DNA from: an uncultured Acidobacteriota bacterium
GTDB lineage: Bacteria; Acidobacteriota; Vicinamibacteria; Fen-336
DNA length: 64,000 bases
Assembly (NCBI GenBank): GCA_902826455.1
Contig: CADEEV010000013.1
Coordinates: 1 to 64,000 of the forward strand
Direction: 5' to 3'
Below the pieces are notes generated by a model. It saw only the letters and a list, made by a program, of their open reading frames with translations, was not told the DNA's origin and ran no database searches. Both the position numbers and the translations under genes were made by a program. Each line of letters opens with the position of its first letter. Position 1 is the first letter of the stretch. This document shows positions 28,762-39,847 of the stretch, piece after piece.

Positions 28762-29184
28762 GTGAAGCGTCCTGCTCTCGTGTTCGTCGCGCTCGGCGTC
28801 GCGTCCGCCGCGGTACTACTGACGGTCTTCCAGCGGCAGCAAGCGTCCCGCGCTCCGGACGCTCCGCCCGCGAGGATCAGGGTGACCGTGCTGTACCCGC
28901 AGACGTCCGAGAGCCGCTTCGACATGACCTACTACCTGGGCACCCACATCCCGCTGGTCCGGGCGCGGCTCGCGCCGGCCTTGCGAGGAGTGCTGGTCGA
29001 GCAGGGCCTTTCCGGCAGGGAGCCCGGGAGTCCAGCCCCCTTCGCGGCGATCTGCCATCTCTCGTTCGATTCCCTCGAGGCCTATCGAGAGGCGTTCGGG
29101 CCGCACGCCGCCGAGATCGCGGGCGACCTCCCGAACTTCACGAACATCCAGCCCACGCTCCAGATCAGCGAGGTCCGCTTCTAG
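28762..29184 (+). CDS. EthD-family protein with N-terminal anchor
   Basis: The 140-aa product starts at GTG 28762 after a GGAGGAGAG site. Residues about 5-25 are a signal anchor (LVFVALGVASAAVLLTVF). An EthD dimeric alpha-beta barrel domain follows: VTVLYPQTSESRFDMTYYL, HIPLVRARL, and SFDSLEAYREAFGPHAAEIAGDLPNFT split across the rest. EthD domains accompany oxidative pathways for ethers and polyketides, and their catalytic role is unclear. An exported version is unusual, since most are cytoplasmic. It ends 1 bp before the stop of the convergent antiporter gene. Confidence 0.85.
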   Translation: MKRPALVFVALGVASAAVLLTVFQRQQASRAPDAPPARIRVTVLYPQTSESRFDMTYYLGTHIPLVRARLAPALRGVLVEQGLSGREPGSPAPFAAICHLSFDSLEAYREAFGPHAAEIAGDLPNFTNIQPTLQISEVRF

Positions 29185-30759
29185 CTAGCTCTCGTCGCGG
29201 GAGAGGACCTGCTGGATGGAGAGCTCCATCCAGTCGAGCTCCTGCTCGACCACCTGGAACGCGGCGGCGCCGATCGTGCCGTCCTGGCGCAGCATCACGA
29301 GGCGGTGGCGCTGTGCCGTCATCGCCGTGCGCACGAGCTGGCGGTCGGCGATCCGGGCCTCGCGATCGGCGCTGCCCGGCGCTGCCAGCTCGGCACCGCC
29401 CTCGAGGGCCAGGAGCGCGCGCCGGAGCTGGAGCTCGTGGCGGCGCCGCAGCAGGTCGGCCGCCTCGGTGGCCGCGGACGTGTCGAGGCCCGCGAGGCCC
29501 GCCCGCAGCGTCTCGACCCGCGCCAGCTTCACCTCGCTCTCGACCGCGCCGTCGTCCTCGAGGGCGAGGAACGAGAGCAGCGGCCGCACCGTCATGCCCT
29601 GGACCACCAGCGTGCCCAGCACGACGGAGAAGGCCGTGAACAGGATCAGGTCGCGGTGAGGAAATGCGGCGTGGCTGGCGGTGGCCACGGGCAGCGCCAT
29701 GGCGGCGGCGAGCGTCACGATGCCGCGCATCCCGCACCAGCCGACGAGGGCGGCGCCGCGGGGAGACAGCGCGACGGAGCGGCTCAAGGCCGCGACACCG
29801 GCCACCCACGCGAGGCGCGCGCCGATCGTGGCCGCGCAGACGGCGGCCGCGATGCCCACGTAGTCCAGGAGCGCCGCGCGGTCGAGGCCCGCGACGATCG
29901 GCTTGAGCTGCAGCCCCACGATCACGAAGGCGAGCACGTTGAGGACGAAGACCGCGACCTCCCAGACCGCGAAGGACGGCACCCGGACCCGGGCCGGCGT
30001 GAGCTCGCCCGAGTCCCGCGCCACCGACATCGCGAAGGTGACGGTGGTGAGGATGCCCGACAGGTGCAGCCGCTCGGCGAGGATCCAGATCGCGAACGTG
30101 ACGCAGAACTGCACGATCACGGCGGTGGCGACGTCCTCGATCCGCGACAGGGTCCTCGTCGCGAGCTTCTGGAGCAGGAGGCCGAGGCCGATGCTGCCGA
30201 CGGTGACGACGAGCAGCGTCGGCACGACGTTCCAGCCGACGGTCGTCCCGGCGACCGCCGCGCCCACGGCGAGGCGGTAGATGAGGAGCGCGCCCGCGTC
30301 GTTGAAGAGGCTCTCGCCCTCGAGGATCACGAGCAGGTTGTGGGGTGGCCGCAACTGCTTGAGCACGGCCGTCGCGGCGGCGGCGTCGGGCGGCGCCACG
30401 ATCGCGCCGAGCGCGATGGCCGCGGCCCAGGGCATGCCGGGGACCAGCCAATGCACGACGACGGCCACGGCGACGACGGTGAGGATCACCGCCCCGAGGG
30501 CGAGCCCGGCCACCGTGCGCCAGTGGGTCACGAGGTCGCGTGCGGACGCGTCGAACGCCGCGTCGAGCAGCACGGGCGCGACGAACAAGGCGAGGGCCAG
30601 CTCGGGATCGAGCACCACCGTGGGCGTCCCGGGGAGCAAGGCCAGGGCCGCGCCGGCGAGGGCGACGAGGGCGGGATAGGGCGTACCGATGCGGCGCGCG
30701 AGCGCGGCCAGGGCGGCGCCGCCCAGGAGCAACGCGATCACGACCTCGAAGACGTCCAT
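29185..30759 (-). CDS. Na+/H+ antiporter (CPA1, NhaP-like)
   Basis: This 524-aa protein starts at ATG 30759, 11 bp after the amidohydrolase stop. It has about 12 transmembrane helices up to residue 390 and a hydrophilic C-terminal tail. The ion-binding region is recognisable: ALGAIVAPPDAAAATAVL, then LEGESLFNDAGALL, the conserved ESLFND motif of CPA1 antiporters. The tail from about residue 400 is Arg/Glu/Leu-rich and probably coiled. It exchanges Na+ (or another monovalent cation) for H+ across the inner membrane. Cotranscription with the amidohydrolase is likely from spacing, but a functional link is not obvious. Confidence 0.9.
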   Translation of the reverse strand: MDVFEVVIALLLGGAALAALARRIGTPYPALVALAGAALALLPGTPTVVLDPELALALFVAPVLLDAAFDASARDLVTHWRTVAGLALGAVILTVVAVAVVVHWLVPGMPWAAAIALGAIVAPPDAAAATAVLKQLRPPHNLLVILEGESLFNDAGALLIYRLAVGAAVAGTTVGWNVVPTLLVVTVGSIGLGLLLQKLATRTLSRIEDVATAVIVQFCVTFAIWILAERLHLSGILTTVTFAMSVARDSGELTPARVRVPSFAVWEVAVFVLNVLAFVIVGLQLKPIVAGLDRAALLDYVGIAAAVCAATIGARLAWVAGVAALSRSVALSPRGAALVGWCGMRGIVTLAAAMALPVATASHAAFPHRDLILFTAFSVVLGTLVVQGMTVRPLLSFLALEDDGAVESEVKLARVETLRAGLAGLDTSAATEAADLLRRRHELQLRRALLALEGGAELAAPGSADREARIADRQLVRTAMTAQRHRLVMLRQDGTIGAAAFQVVEQELDWMELSIQQVLSRDES

Positions 30760-30770
30760 GGGCCTCCGCC

Positions 30771-32045
30771 CTACCGGACCGCGGCCTTGTCCACGACGAT
30801 CCGGCCGCCCTTCATGACCCAGCGCACCCCGCCCACGAGCGGCTCGACACCCGCCAGCGGATCGCCCTCGACCGCGACGATGTCGGCGTAGTAGCCGGGA
30901 GCGATGGCGCCGAGCTCCTTGTCCTTGCCGAGCAGCTTCGCGCCGTTCGTGGTGGCCGCCGCCAGCGCCTGCGCCGGGGTCATGCCCGCCTTCACGAACA
31001 TCTGGAGCTCGCGGGCGTTCTCGCCGAAGCCCGTGAAGACGGCGTCGGAGCCCATGGCGACCGTCACGCCGGCGCGCACGGCCCGACGCAGCGTCTCGAG
31101 GTTCCGGACGAGGTAGCCGTTCAGGCGGTCCACCACGTCGGGCCCGAAGCCGAACTCGTCGCGATGGTCGACGTAGTAGCGGTTGTGGTCCACGGTCGGG
31201 ACGTAGACGGTGCCCTGCTTCGCCATCGCCGCGAGCGTCGCGTCGTCCATGTCCGTGGCGTGCTCGACGGAATCGGCCCCGGCGCGCACGGCGTCGCGCG
31301 CGCCGTCGGGACCGTACGAGTGGATCGCGATCCACTTGCCGGCGCGGTGCGCCACGTCGACGGCCGCCTTCATCTCCTCGTACGAGAAGGTCTGGAAGCC
31401 GGTGACGTCCTGGTCGCTGCCCGTGGAGCCGTACATCTTGATCCCGTCCACTCCCGCCGCGATCTGTTGTCGCGCCACGCGCTGCACGTCGGCGACGCCG
31501 TCGGCCTGGCCGCCGCCGGGCGGCGGCGCGTCGGCCTTGTACGGCGTGCTCGTGACGTAGAGGCCGTAGCCGGCCACGAACATCCGCGGCCCCGGCATCG
31601 CGCCGCGCTGAATCAGGTCGCGCATCGCGAGGTCGGCGTACTCCCACGAGCCGAGATCGCGCACCGTGGTGACGCCGCTCTCGAGGGTCTTGCGGGCGTT
31701 CTCCTGGGCCAGGAACACCGTGACCGGCGCGCCGAGCGAGCCGAGCTGCGCGAACGGACGCGTGCCGGGCGTGCGGTCCCAGTAGAACGTCATGTGGGTG
31801 TGGACGTCGATCAGCCCCGGCACGGCGGTGTAGCGGCGCAGGTCGACGACGCTCGCGCCCGCGGGAACCGCAGCATCCCCGGAGCCGACCTTCGTGATGC
31901 GCTCGCCTTCGACCACGACGACGGCGTCGCGCGTGACCTGGCCGCGGCCGTCGACGAGCGTTCCGAAGCGGAGCGCCGTCGCGGGCTCGGCGCTCGCGAC
32001 GGCCGCCCAGAGCAGTCCGGCGGCGATGACGACCGTGCGCTTCAT
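30771..32045 (-). CDS. Secreted amidohydrolase
   Basis: The 424-aa protein has a signal peptide (MKRTVVIAAGLLWAAVASAEP). The metal-dependent amidohydrolase fold follows, with the first metal site in GLIDVHTHMTFYWD (HxH), a Lys in the GIKMYGST region, His residues in WIAIHSYGPDG and SVEHATDMD, and an Asp in VAMGSDAVFTGFG. It belongs to the imidazolonepropionase/prolidase-like group common as secreted dipeptidases in Acidobacteria. The substrate may be a dipeptide or cyclic amide. It is the first gene of a minus-strand pair with the antiporter. Confidence 0.9.
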   Translation of the reverse strand: MKRTVVIAAGLLWAAVASAEPATALRFGTLVDGRGQVTRDAVVVVEGERITKVGSGDAAVPAGASVVDLRRYTAVPGLIDVHTHMTFYWDRTPGTRPFAQLGSLGAPVTVFLAQENARKTLESGVTTVRDLGSWEYADLAMRDLIQRGAMPGPRMFVAGYGLYVTSTPYKADAPPPGGGQADGVADVQRVARQQIAAGVDGIKMYGSTGSDQDVTGFQTFSYEEMKAAVDVAHRAGKWIAIHSYGPDGARDAVRAGADSVEHATDMDDATLAAMAKQGTVYVPTVDHNRYYVDHRDEFGFGPDVVDRLNGYLVRNLETLRRAVRAGVTVAMGSDAVFTGFGENARELQMFVKAGMTPAQALAAATTNGAKLLGKDKELGAIAPGYYADIVAVEGDPLAGVEPLVGGVRWVMKGGRIVVDKAAVR

Positions 32046-32087
32046 GGACCCCCCGATGCGACTGCTGTTCCTGAAACGCGGCGATTC

Positions 32088-32093
32088 TACTAT
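32088..32093 (+). promoter_or_regulatory. -10-like element upstream of the Cys-rich small protein
   Basis: TACTAT lies 9 nt before GTG 32103. No ribosome binding site fits in the gap, so a leaderless transcript is likely. The same GATTCTAC string precedes both this element and the one at 24227. Confidence 0.35.
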
Positions 32094-32102
32094 CCTGTCT
32101 CC

Positions 32103-32417
32103 GTGCTGCGGCTCGTGGCGTTCGCCTTGCTCGCGCTGATCGGCGCCGACGTCGCCGGCGACGCCACCTGCGATCTACCGACGGCGCTCGTCGCGAACGC
32201 GTCGGCGAGCCTCGGCAGCCCGACGCCCGAAGCTGCCGAGCCCTGCGTCGACGTCTGCATCCCGGACTGCTTCTGCTGCTCCCGCTCCGTGGCCGCCCGC
32301 ACGTCGATCGTTCCGCCGCCGGCGGTTTTGGTCGCCGGGCGCCTCGCGGCGGCCCGCGAGGACCGGGCGGCAGGCGTCCGTCCCGTCGCCGATCGCCCTC
32401 CGCTCCTCCTCTCCTGA
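32103..32417 (+). CDS. Small secreted Cys-rich protein upstream of RND pump
   Basis: The 104-aa product begins with a hydrophobic signal (VLRLVAFALLALIGADVAG), followed by an exported part with six Cys, five of them in CVDVCIPDCFCCS near residue 60. A Pro/Ala/Arg-rich tail follows. Clustered Cys in a small exported protein next to a heavy-metal RND pump suggests metal binding or a sensor for the pump; this is inference. The gene ends 82 bp before the adaptor gene on the same strand. I do not know a named family. Confidence 0.55.
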   Translation: MLRLVAFALLALIGADVAGDATCDLPTALVANASASLGSPTPEAAEPCVDVCIPDCFCCSRSVAARTSIVPPPAVLVAGRLAAAREDRAAGVRPVADRPPLLLS

Positions 32418-32499
32418 AGCCTGTCGTCCGTTGAGGTGACGGCCGCCCGGATGGGCGCGCCGCCGCCTTGGCTTCCCGTTTCCGCGAGGAGGAGCGTCC

Positions 32500-33693
32500 G
32501 TGTCCAAGACCCTGGCCGTGTGCGTGGCCCTGATGGCCCTTGCCGCCTGCCGTTCGAAGCCCGTCCCGCCCGGGACGGATGTCGGGAGACCTGCCGACGC
32601 CGACCCGTCCGGCGGGCATCACGAGGCGATGCCGGAGAGCGTGACGCTCACGCCCGCGGCCCTCTCGGAGGCCGGCATCCAGACCTGGCTCGTGCAGCCC
32701 GTCGATCTCGAGCACCTCCTGGTGCTGAACGGCACCGTCGAGCACGACGAGAACCGCCTGCTCCACGTGGCGGCCAACGTGCGCGGCCGTGTCCTCGCGA
32801 TCCCCGTCGATCTCGGCGAGCGGATCGACAAGGGCACCCCGGTGGTGGAGCTCGAGAGCGTCGAGCTCGGGCGGGCGCGCGAGGAGTACCTGCGCGAGTC
32901 GGTCGAGCTCCGCGTCGCGGCACTGGACTACGAGCGCGCGAAGGCGTTGGCCGCGTCGGGCATTCTCAGCGAAGGGGACTTCCAGAGGCGCGAGGGCGAC
33001 TACCTCACGACACAGGCGGCGGCCCAGGCCGCCGCGCGCACGCTGCGCCTCTACGGCGACGACCCGGCCGGTCTCGCGGCGGACTCCGGCGAGGCCCCGC
33101 ACCTGGTCCTGCGCGCCCCCTTCGCGGGCCGCGTCCTCGAGCGGAAGGTGACGCCCGGCGCGCTGGTCGAGGCCCTCCAGCCCCTGGTGACGATCGCCGA
33201 CCTCTCCCGCGTCTGGGTGTTCCTGCAGGCCTACGAGAAGGACCTGGCGCTCCTGTCCACGGGGCTGCGGGTGCGGATCCGCGCCGAGGCCTACCCGCAG
33301 GACGCCTTCACCGGCCGCGTCGACTTCCTCGGCAGCGTCGTCGACGAGAAGACGCGCACGGTCCGGCTGCGCGCGACGGTCGAGAACCGCGACGAGCGCC
33401 TGCGTCCCGGGATGTTCGTGAAGGCGCAGGTCGACGTGCCGAAGCCCGAGGCCGAGGCGCGCGCGATCCTGGCGGTGCCGCAGTCGGCGCTGCAGACCCT
33501 CGAGGACCGGACGACGCTGTTCGTGCAGACGGCGCCCGGCGTGTTCGTCCGGCGCCTCGTGGAGACCGGCCACAGCTTCGAGGGCTTCACGGAGATCCTG
33601 GGCGGGATCCGCGGCGGCGACGTGGTCGTGACCGAGGGCAGCTTCGTCCTCAAGTCCGAGTTCGCCAAGGCGACGCTCGCGGAGGACCACTGA
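32500..33693 (+). CDS. RND efflux periplasmic adaptor (CzcB/CusB type)
   Basis: The 397-aa protein starts at GTG 32500 after GAGGAGGAG and has a lipoprotein signal (MSKTLAVCVALMALAACRS). The membrane-fusion domains follow: a barrel-sandwich start (GTVEHDENRLLHVAANVRGRV), a helical hairpin around residues 125-185, then APFAGRVLERKVTPGALVE and a beta-barrel (VRIRAEAYPQDAFTGRVDFL). This is the usual order for CusB/CzcB adaptors. It bridges the inner-membrane pump to an outer-membrane channel. The pump gene starts 1 bp after its stop. No outer membrane factor gene is beside it. Confidence 0.92.
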   Translation: MSKTLAVCVALMALAACRSKPVPPGTDVGRPADADPSGGHHEAMPESVTLTPAALSEAGIQTWLVQPVDLEHLLVLNGTVEHDENRLLHVAANVRGRVLAIPVDLGERIDKGTPVVELESVELGRAREEYLRESVELRVAALDYERAKALAASGILSEGDFQRREGDYLTTQAAAQAAARTLRLYGDDPAGLAADSGEAPHLVLRAPFAGRVLERKVTPGALVEALQPLVTIADLSRVWVFLQAYEKDLALLSTGLRVRIRAEAYPQDAFTGRVDFLGSVVDEKTRTVRLRATVENRDERLRPGMFVKAQVDVPKPEAEARAILAVPQSALQTLEDRTTLFVQTAPGVFVRRLVETGHSFEGFTEILGGIRGGDVVVTEGSFVLKSEFAKATLAEDH

Positions 33694-33694
33694 G

Positions 33695-36778
<3,084 letters not shown>

Positions 36779-36948
36779 CGTCCGCGAGGCTCGTGCCCTC
36801 GAGCGTGTTGGAGACGAAGTAGCGGATCTCCTTGAACGGCCGGTCAAGGCGCGCGCCTGCACGCGGTCCGCGCTTCGCGTACCATCCGCCATCCTCGCCA
36901 GCCCAGACGTCGAACGAAACCAGCAGCCCATTTGATTGGGAGGTGCGT

Positions 36949-37734
36949 GTGAAGAGTCCAGCGTACTGTTCGCTCCTCGTGTCCCTCGTGCTCGTCGCGG
37001 TCGGGTGCAGCTCGGGCGACCGTTCGACTCCGGCTGGTCCGTCAGCGGCCCAACGCACGCCCGCCGTGGCCGTCGCGGCGCCGTCGGGCGGCGGCGGTGA
37101 CATGCCCGTGGGCGCTCAAGGAGCGAAGCCCGCCGGCTTCGACGCCCAGATCCGCGTCCGGCCCACTCCCGACGCGGAGGGCATCGTGAGGGGCGAAAGC
37201 CCGCTCACGGTCGAGTTCGACCTCTGCAGCTCGAAGGGCGAGGCGCTGTCGTACGCCTTCGACTGGGACTTCGACCACAAGGTCGACCGGAGCGCGACGG
37301 GCGATGGCTGCCTCCAGCAGCACACGTACCGCGCCCGCGCGGACAGCGCGGAGAAAGACGTTCCCTTCGAGGCCAACGTCTGCGTGATCAGCGGCGCTCC
37401 CGCGACACCGAGCGCGCCCGGCACCTACTACTCGTGCCGCAGGGTCCAGATCAGGGTCGCGCGCGAAGCCGGGACGTTCCCCCACGACAACGGCGCGGGC
37501 CAGCTGTGGCGGGACAACGTCCCGACGGGAACGTACACCGTGACCCAGGCTCTTCGGGCCTGCCAGGAGTACATCGACGCGACGCCGGGCAGCGGGAGCT
37601 GCCAGAGCAACTGCTCCTGCGGCGCTTCCATGTGCATCTACAACAGCATCGGTACGTACGCCTGGTTCTACACGGGTGCGTTCACGGGCCGGAACGGCTT
37701 CACGTGCGAGGGCCCGGGAGGGCACTGGGAGTAG
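36949..37734 (+). CDS. Lipoprotein with PKD-like domain and Cys-rich C-terminus
   Basis: The 261-aa frame starts at GTG 36949 with GGGAGG before it. A lipobox (LVSLVLVAVGC) puts the anchor Cys near residue 20, and a Ser/Pro/Gly linker follows. Residues about 60-165 resemble a PKD-like fold (PLTVEFDLCSSKGEALSYAF, then WDFDHKVDRS). The C-terminal 60 residues contain a tight Cys cluster, SCQSNCSCGASMC, and end in a Gly-rich TCEGPGGHWE. The protein probably faces the outside and may be disulfide-bonded. The family is unknown to me. Its 3' end overlaps the convergent zinc-ribbon gene by 67 bp. Confidence 0.6.
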   Translation: MKSPAYCSLLVSLVLVAVGCSSGDRSTPAGPSAAQRTPAVAVAAPSGGGGDMPVGAQGAKPAGFDAQIRVRPTPDAEGIVRGESPLTVEFDLCSSKGEALSYAFDWDFDHKVDRSATGDGCLQQHTYRARADSAEKDVPFEANVCVISGAPATPSAPGTYYSCRRVQIRVAREAGTFPHDNGAGQLWRDNVPTGTYTVTQALRACQEYIDATPGSGSCQSNCSCGASMCIYNSIGTYAWFYTGAFTGRNGFTCEGPGGHWE

Positions 37735-37931
37735 ACGGCCGTCCGGCGGTCGACCAGGAGTCCGGGTCCCCGGAAGACCAGGAGGAAGCGGCAGCTCGGG
37801 CACTCGAGCTGCACTTCCGCCGCGGGCTCCTGGTCGCGGGTCACGACGCCCCCGAGGGGCGTCGTACACGAGGGGCAAGTGGGCCGAAGCGCGCAGTCGT
37901 TGCGGCGCACGGGTCTGAGATCGAGAATCAT
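37668..37931 (-). CDS. Small zinc-ribbon protein, paralogue of 23989-24201
   Basis: The 87-aa protein has two knuckles, CPSC near residue 20 and CPSC near residue 46, and then FRGPGLLVDRR. It aligns with the 70-aa protein at 23989-24201 over the whole of that length, sharing CPxC, GVVTR versus GVVSR, a following Glu-Pro pair and GPGL-DRR. Here both knuckles are CxxC, whereas the other protein has CSC at the second site. The C-terminal tail is about 20 residues longer. The ATG at 37931 follows a gap of about 125 bp from the divergent RedB-like gene. Function unknown. Confidence 0.6.
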   Translation of the reverse strand: MILDLRPVRRNDCALRPTCPSCTTPLGGVVTRDQEPAAEVQLECPSCRFLLVFRGPGLLVDRRTAVYSQCPPGPSHVKPFRPVNAPV

Positions 37932-38057
37932 CACGGCACCTCGGCGCCCGGCGGTGCACGTTGCGCGCCAACGGCGACCACCGCGATGTCTTGGCTCGGA
38001 CGGAGCATCGCAGGCGGATCGCGTCTTCGTTTGTAGAAACCGACGGTAGGAAGCGGC

Positions 38058-38777
38058 GTGGCCGAAGCACGCCTGGCGAGCGTTGCCCGTATCCGTTGTA
38101 TCCAGTACCATCTGCACACTTTGTCCTCCGAGGAACGATCGGGCGGCGTATCGTCGCGGTGGTCGCCGCGAGACCGGTGGCTCCACCTCCTGATCGCGCT
38201 GTGGTGCGCCAGCGTCTCGGCCGGCACCGTGGGCTTGTGGCGCTACCAGCTCACTCCAGGTGCTTCGGGGACCATGGCTCCGCAGCTGTGGCCCGCCGAC
38301 GCCGGAGTGCCAAGGGACGGGCGTCCGGTGCTGGTGATGATCGCCCACCCGAAGTGCGCCTGTACCCGGGCCAGCCTCCACGAGCTGCAGCGGTTGTCCA
38401 CGCGCTTCGAGGCGCTCCCGTCCCCGCCCGCGCTCTACCTCTCGATCATTGCGCCCGCCGGGGCCGGGCCGGACTGGGCCGACGGGCCGGTGCTCGCGGC
38501 GGCCGCTTCGATCCGCGGCCTGAATGTCTACCTGGATCCGGGCGGGCAGTTCGCCGGGCGGCTGGGCGCCACCACCAGCGGTCACGTTCTGCTGTATGGC
38601 GCCGACAGCCGGCTGCTCTTCAGCGGCGGCATCACCTCCGCTCGTGCCCACGAGGGTGACGCGGCCGGCCAGGAAGCGATCGTGGCCGCGCTCTACGGCA
38701 GGGGCGCTTCGTCACCCGTCACGCCGGTCTTCGGTTGCGCGCTCCATGGCCCCCCGGGCCCAGAGGAGGTTCCTTGA
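38058..38777 (+). CDS. RedB-like membrane-anchored thioredoxin-fold protein
   Basis: This protein of about 239 aa starts at GTG 38058 (a later TTG is possible). It has a single transmembrane helix near residues 42-62 (LHLLIALWCASVSAGTVGLW) and then a domain with PVLVMIAHPKCACTRASLHEL. The CAC pair sits where thioredoxin-like proteins carry their active-site Cys. Segments such as GLNVYLDPGGQFAGRLGATTSG fit the rest of that fold. Proteins annotated RedB of this type usually precede a membrane histidine kinase, and here the sensor module of such a kinase follows. The TGA overlaps the TTG of that gene. A redox-sensing role is inferred. Confidence 0.65.
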   Translation: MAEARLASVARIRCIQYHLHTLSSEERSGGVSSRWSPRDRWLHLLIALWCASVSAGTVGLWRYQLTPGASGTMAPQLWPADAGVPRDGRPVLVMIAHPKCACTRASLHELQRLSTRFEALPSPPALYLSIIAPAGAGPDWADGPVLAAAASIRGLNVYLDPGGQFAGRLGATTSGHVLLYGADSRLLFSGGITSARAHEGDAAGQEAIVAALYGRGASSPVTPVFGCALHGPPGPEEVP

Positions 38778-39463
38778 CGGCATCCAACCCCGACGACGTC
38801 GACGCCCTGGCCGCACGGCTCACCGCGAAGGCGGAAGGCTCGTACGCCGCGCTTCTCCGACAGTGTCACGAGCGGACCGACCGCACGTTCCTCTGGCTCA
38901 TGGTCGGGCAGTGGCTGTTCGGCATCCTGCTCGCGCTGACGGTGTCGCCGTACGCCTGGGAGGGCCGCTCGCGCACGCTTTCGAACCACGTCTACGCCGC
39001 GGTGTTCCTGGGCGGCGCGCTCAGCGCCCTGCCCATCGCCCTCGCCCTGCTGCGGCCCGGCTGGGTGGGGACGCGCCACGTCATCGCGTTCTCCCAGATG
39101 ATGTGGAGCGCGCTGCTCGTCCACCTGACCGGCGGACGCATCGAGACCCACTTCCACGTCTTCGGCTCCCTCGCGTTCCTCGCCTTCTATCGCGACTGGA
39201 AGGTGCTCGTGACCGGCACGCTGACGGTGTCCGCCGACCACTTCTTCCGCGGCCTGTTCATCCCGGAATCCGTCTACGGCACGGCCGACGCCTCCATCTA
39301 TCGCTTCCTCGAGCACGCCGGGTGGGTGGTGTTCGAGGTCGCGGTGCTGCTGTTCAGCGTCCGCCAGGGCCTCAGGGAGATGCGTCGGATCGCGGAGAAC
39401 GGCGCCCAACTCGAGGCGCTCTCGGAGCGGCTGCCTCTCGACGCCGCCCCCCTCGCGCGCTGA
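38774..39463 (+). CDS. Membrane sensor module without kinase domains
   Basis: The 229-aa frame begins at TTG 38774, with GAGGAGG upstream, overlapping the RedB-like stop. It has about six transmembrane helices. Strongly conserved segments are TDRTFLWLMVGQWLFGILLA, LTGGRIETHFHVFGSLAFLA and FYRDWKVL, then EHAGWVVFEVAVLLF. These match the N-terminal sensor region of large hybrid histidine kinases. The usual linker helix is present at the end (LREMRRIAENGAQLEALSE), but the frame stops there with no PAS, HisKA or HATPase. It is either a truncated kinase gene or a stand-alone receptor signalling through another protein. Confidence 0.7.
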   Translation: MTASNPDDVDALAARLTAKAEGSYAALLRQCHERTDRTFLWLMVGQWLFGILLALTVSPYAWEGRSRTLSNHVYAAVFLGGALSALPIALALLRPGWVGTRHVIAFSQMMWSALLVHLTGGRIETHFHVFGSLAFLAFYRDWKVLVTGTLTVSADHFFRGLFIPESVYGTADASIYRFLEHAGWVVFEVAVLLFSVRQGLREMRRIAENGAQLEALSERLPLDAAPLAR

Positions 39464-39471
39464 CGGCCCGC

Positions 39472-39660
39472 ATGGAATCGACCAAGGGCGGCTTCGACGT
39501 CGCCAAGGTGCAGCAGGCGGACGGCTCGGTGAAGGACATGACGCGCACGGAGTACGACGCGATGCCCCTGTCGATTCGCATCCAGCTGGTGCTCCGGCGC
39601 CAGGTCGAGTTCTTCCGCGACGGGGTGAAGATCACATCCCAGGAGGCCTTGAGGATATAA
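39472..39660 (+). CDS. Small conserved-looking hypothetical protein (62 aa)
   Basis: The peptide starts at ATG 39472, 8 bp after the sensor-module stop. It reads as a compact soluble protein: VAKVQQADGSVKDMTRTEYD, then PLSIRIQLVLRRQVEFFRDG and KITSQEALRI. The pattern of a TRTEYDAMPL segment followed by a charged helix and FFRDGV is reminiscent of small hypothetical proteins seen in other bacteria, but I cannot name a family. No signal peptide or Cys. It ends a few bases before the GT87 remnant. Confidence 0.55.
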   Translation: MESTKGGFDVAKVQQADGSVKDMTRTEYDAMPLSIRIQLVLRRQVEFFRDGVKITSQEALRI

Positions 39661-39671
39661 GCTCCCCGCCA

Positions 39672-39841
39672 TGCGCCTGGCTCCACCCGGTAGTGCTCGT
39701 CGTCGCATCGACACAGTTCGCCTTGCGTCCGAGCGAACCGGGCCTCGAGCCGCTGGTCTGGCTTGCGATCCTGATCCGGTGATCGCCATGTTCCTCGCCT
39801 TCGGTGTCGTCCCTCGCGTGCTCGAACGCTTCGGAAAGTAG
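39672..39841 (+). pseudogene. Remnant of a second GT87 (DUF2029) gene
   Basis: The frame from about 39672 reads AWLHPVVLVVASTQFALRPS, then LEPLVWLAILIR before a stop. This parallels GWLYTVVLVVATVRFALRPA and MEPLIWIAILIV in the intact gene at 39848-41284. After the stop, IAMFLAFGVVPRVLERFGK ending at 39841 parallels the C-terminus of that gene (TIAFYVVPRVVK). So two separate 3' segments of a tandem paralogue survive, with about 70 codons between them missing and everything upstream lost. The remnant ends 6 bp before the intact copy. Confidence 0.7.
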
Positions 39842-39847
39842 GCAGCC

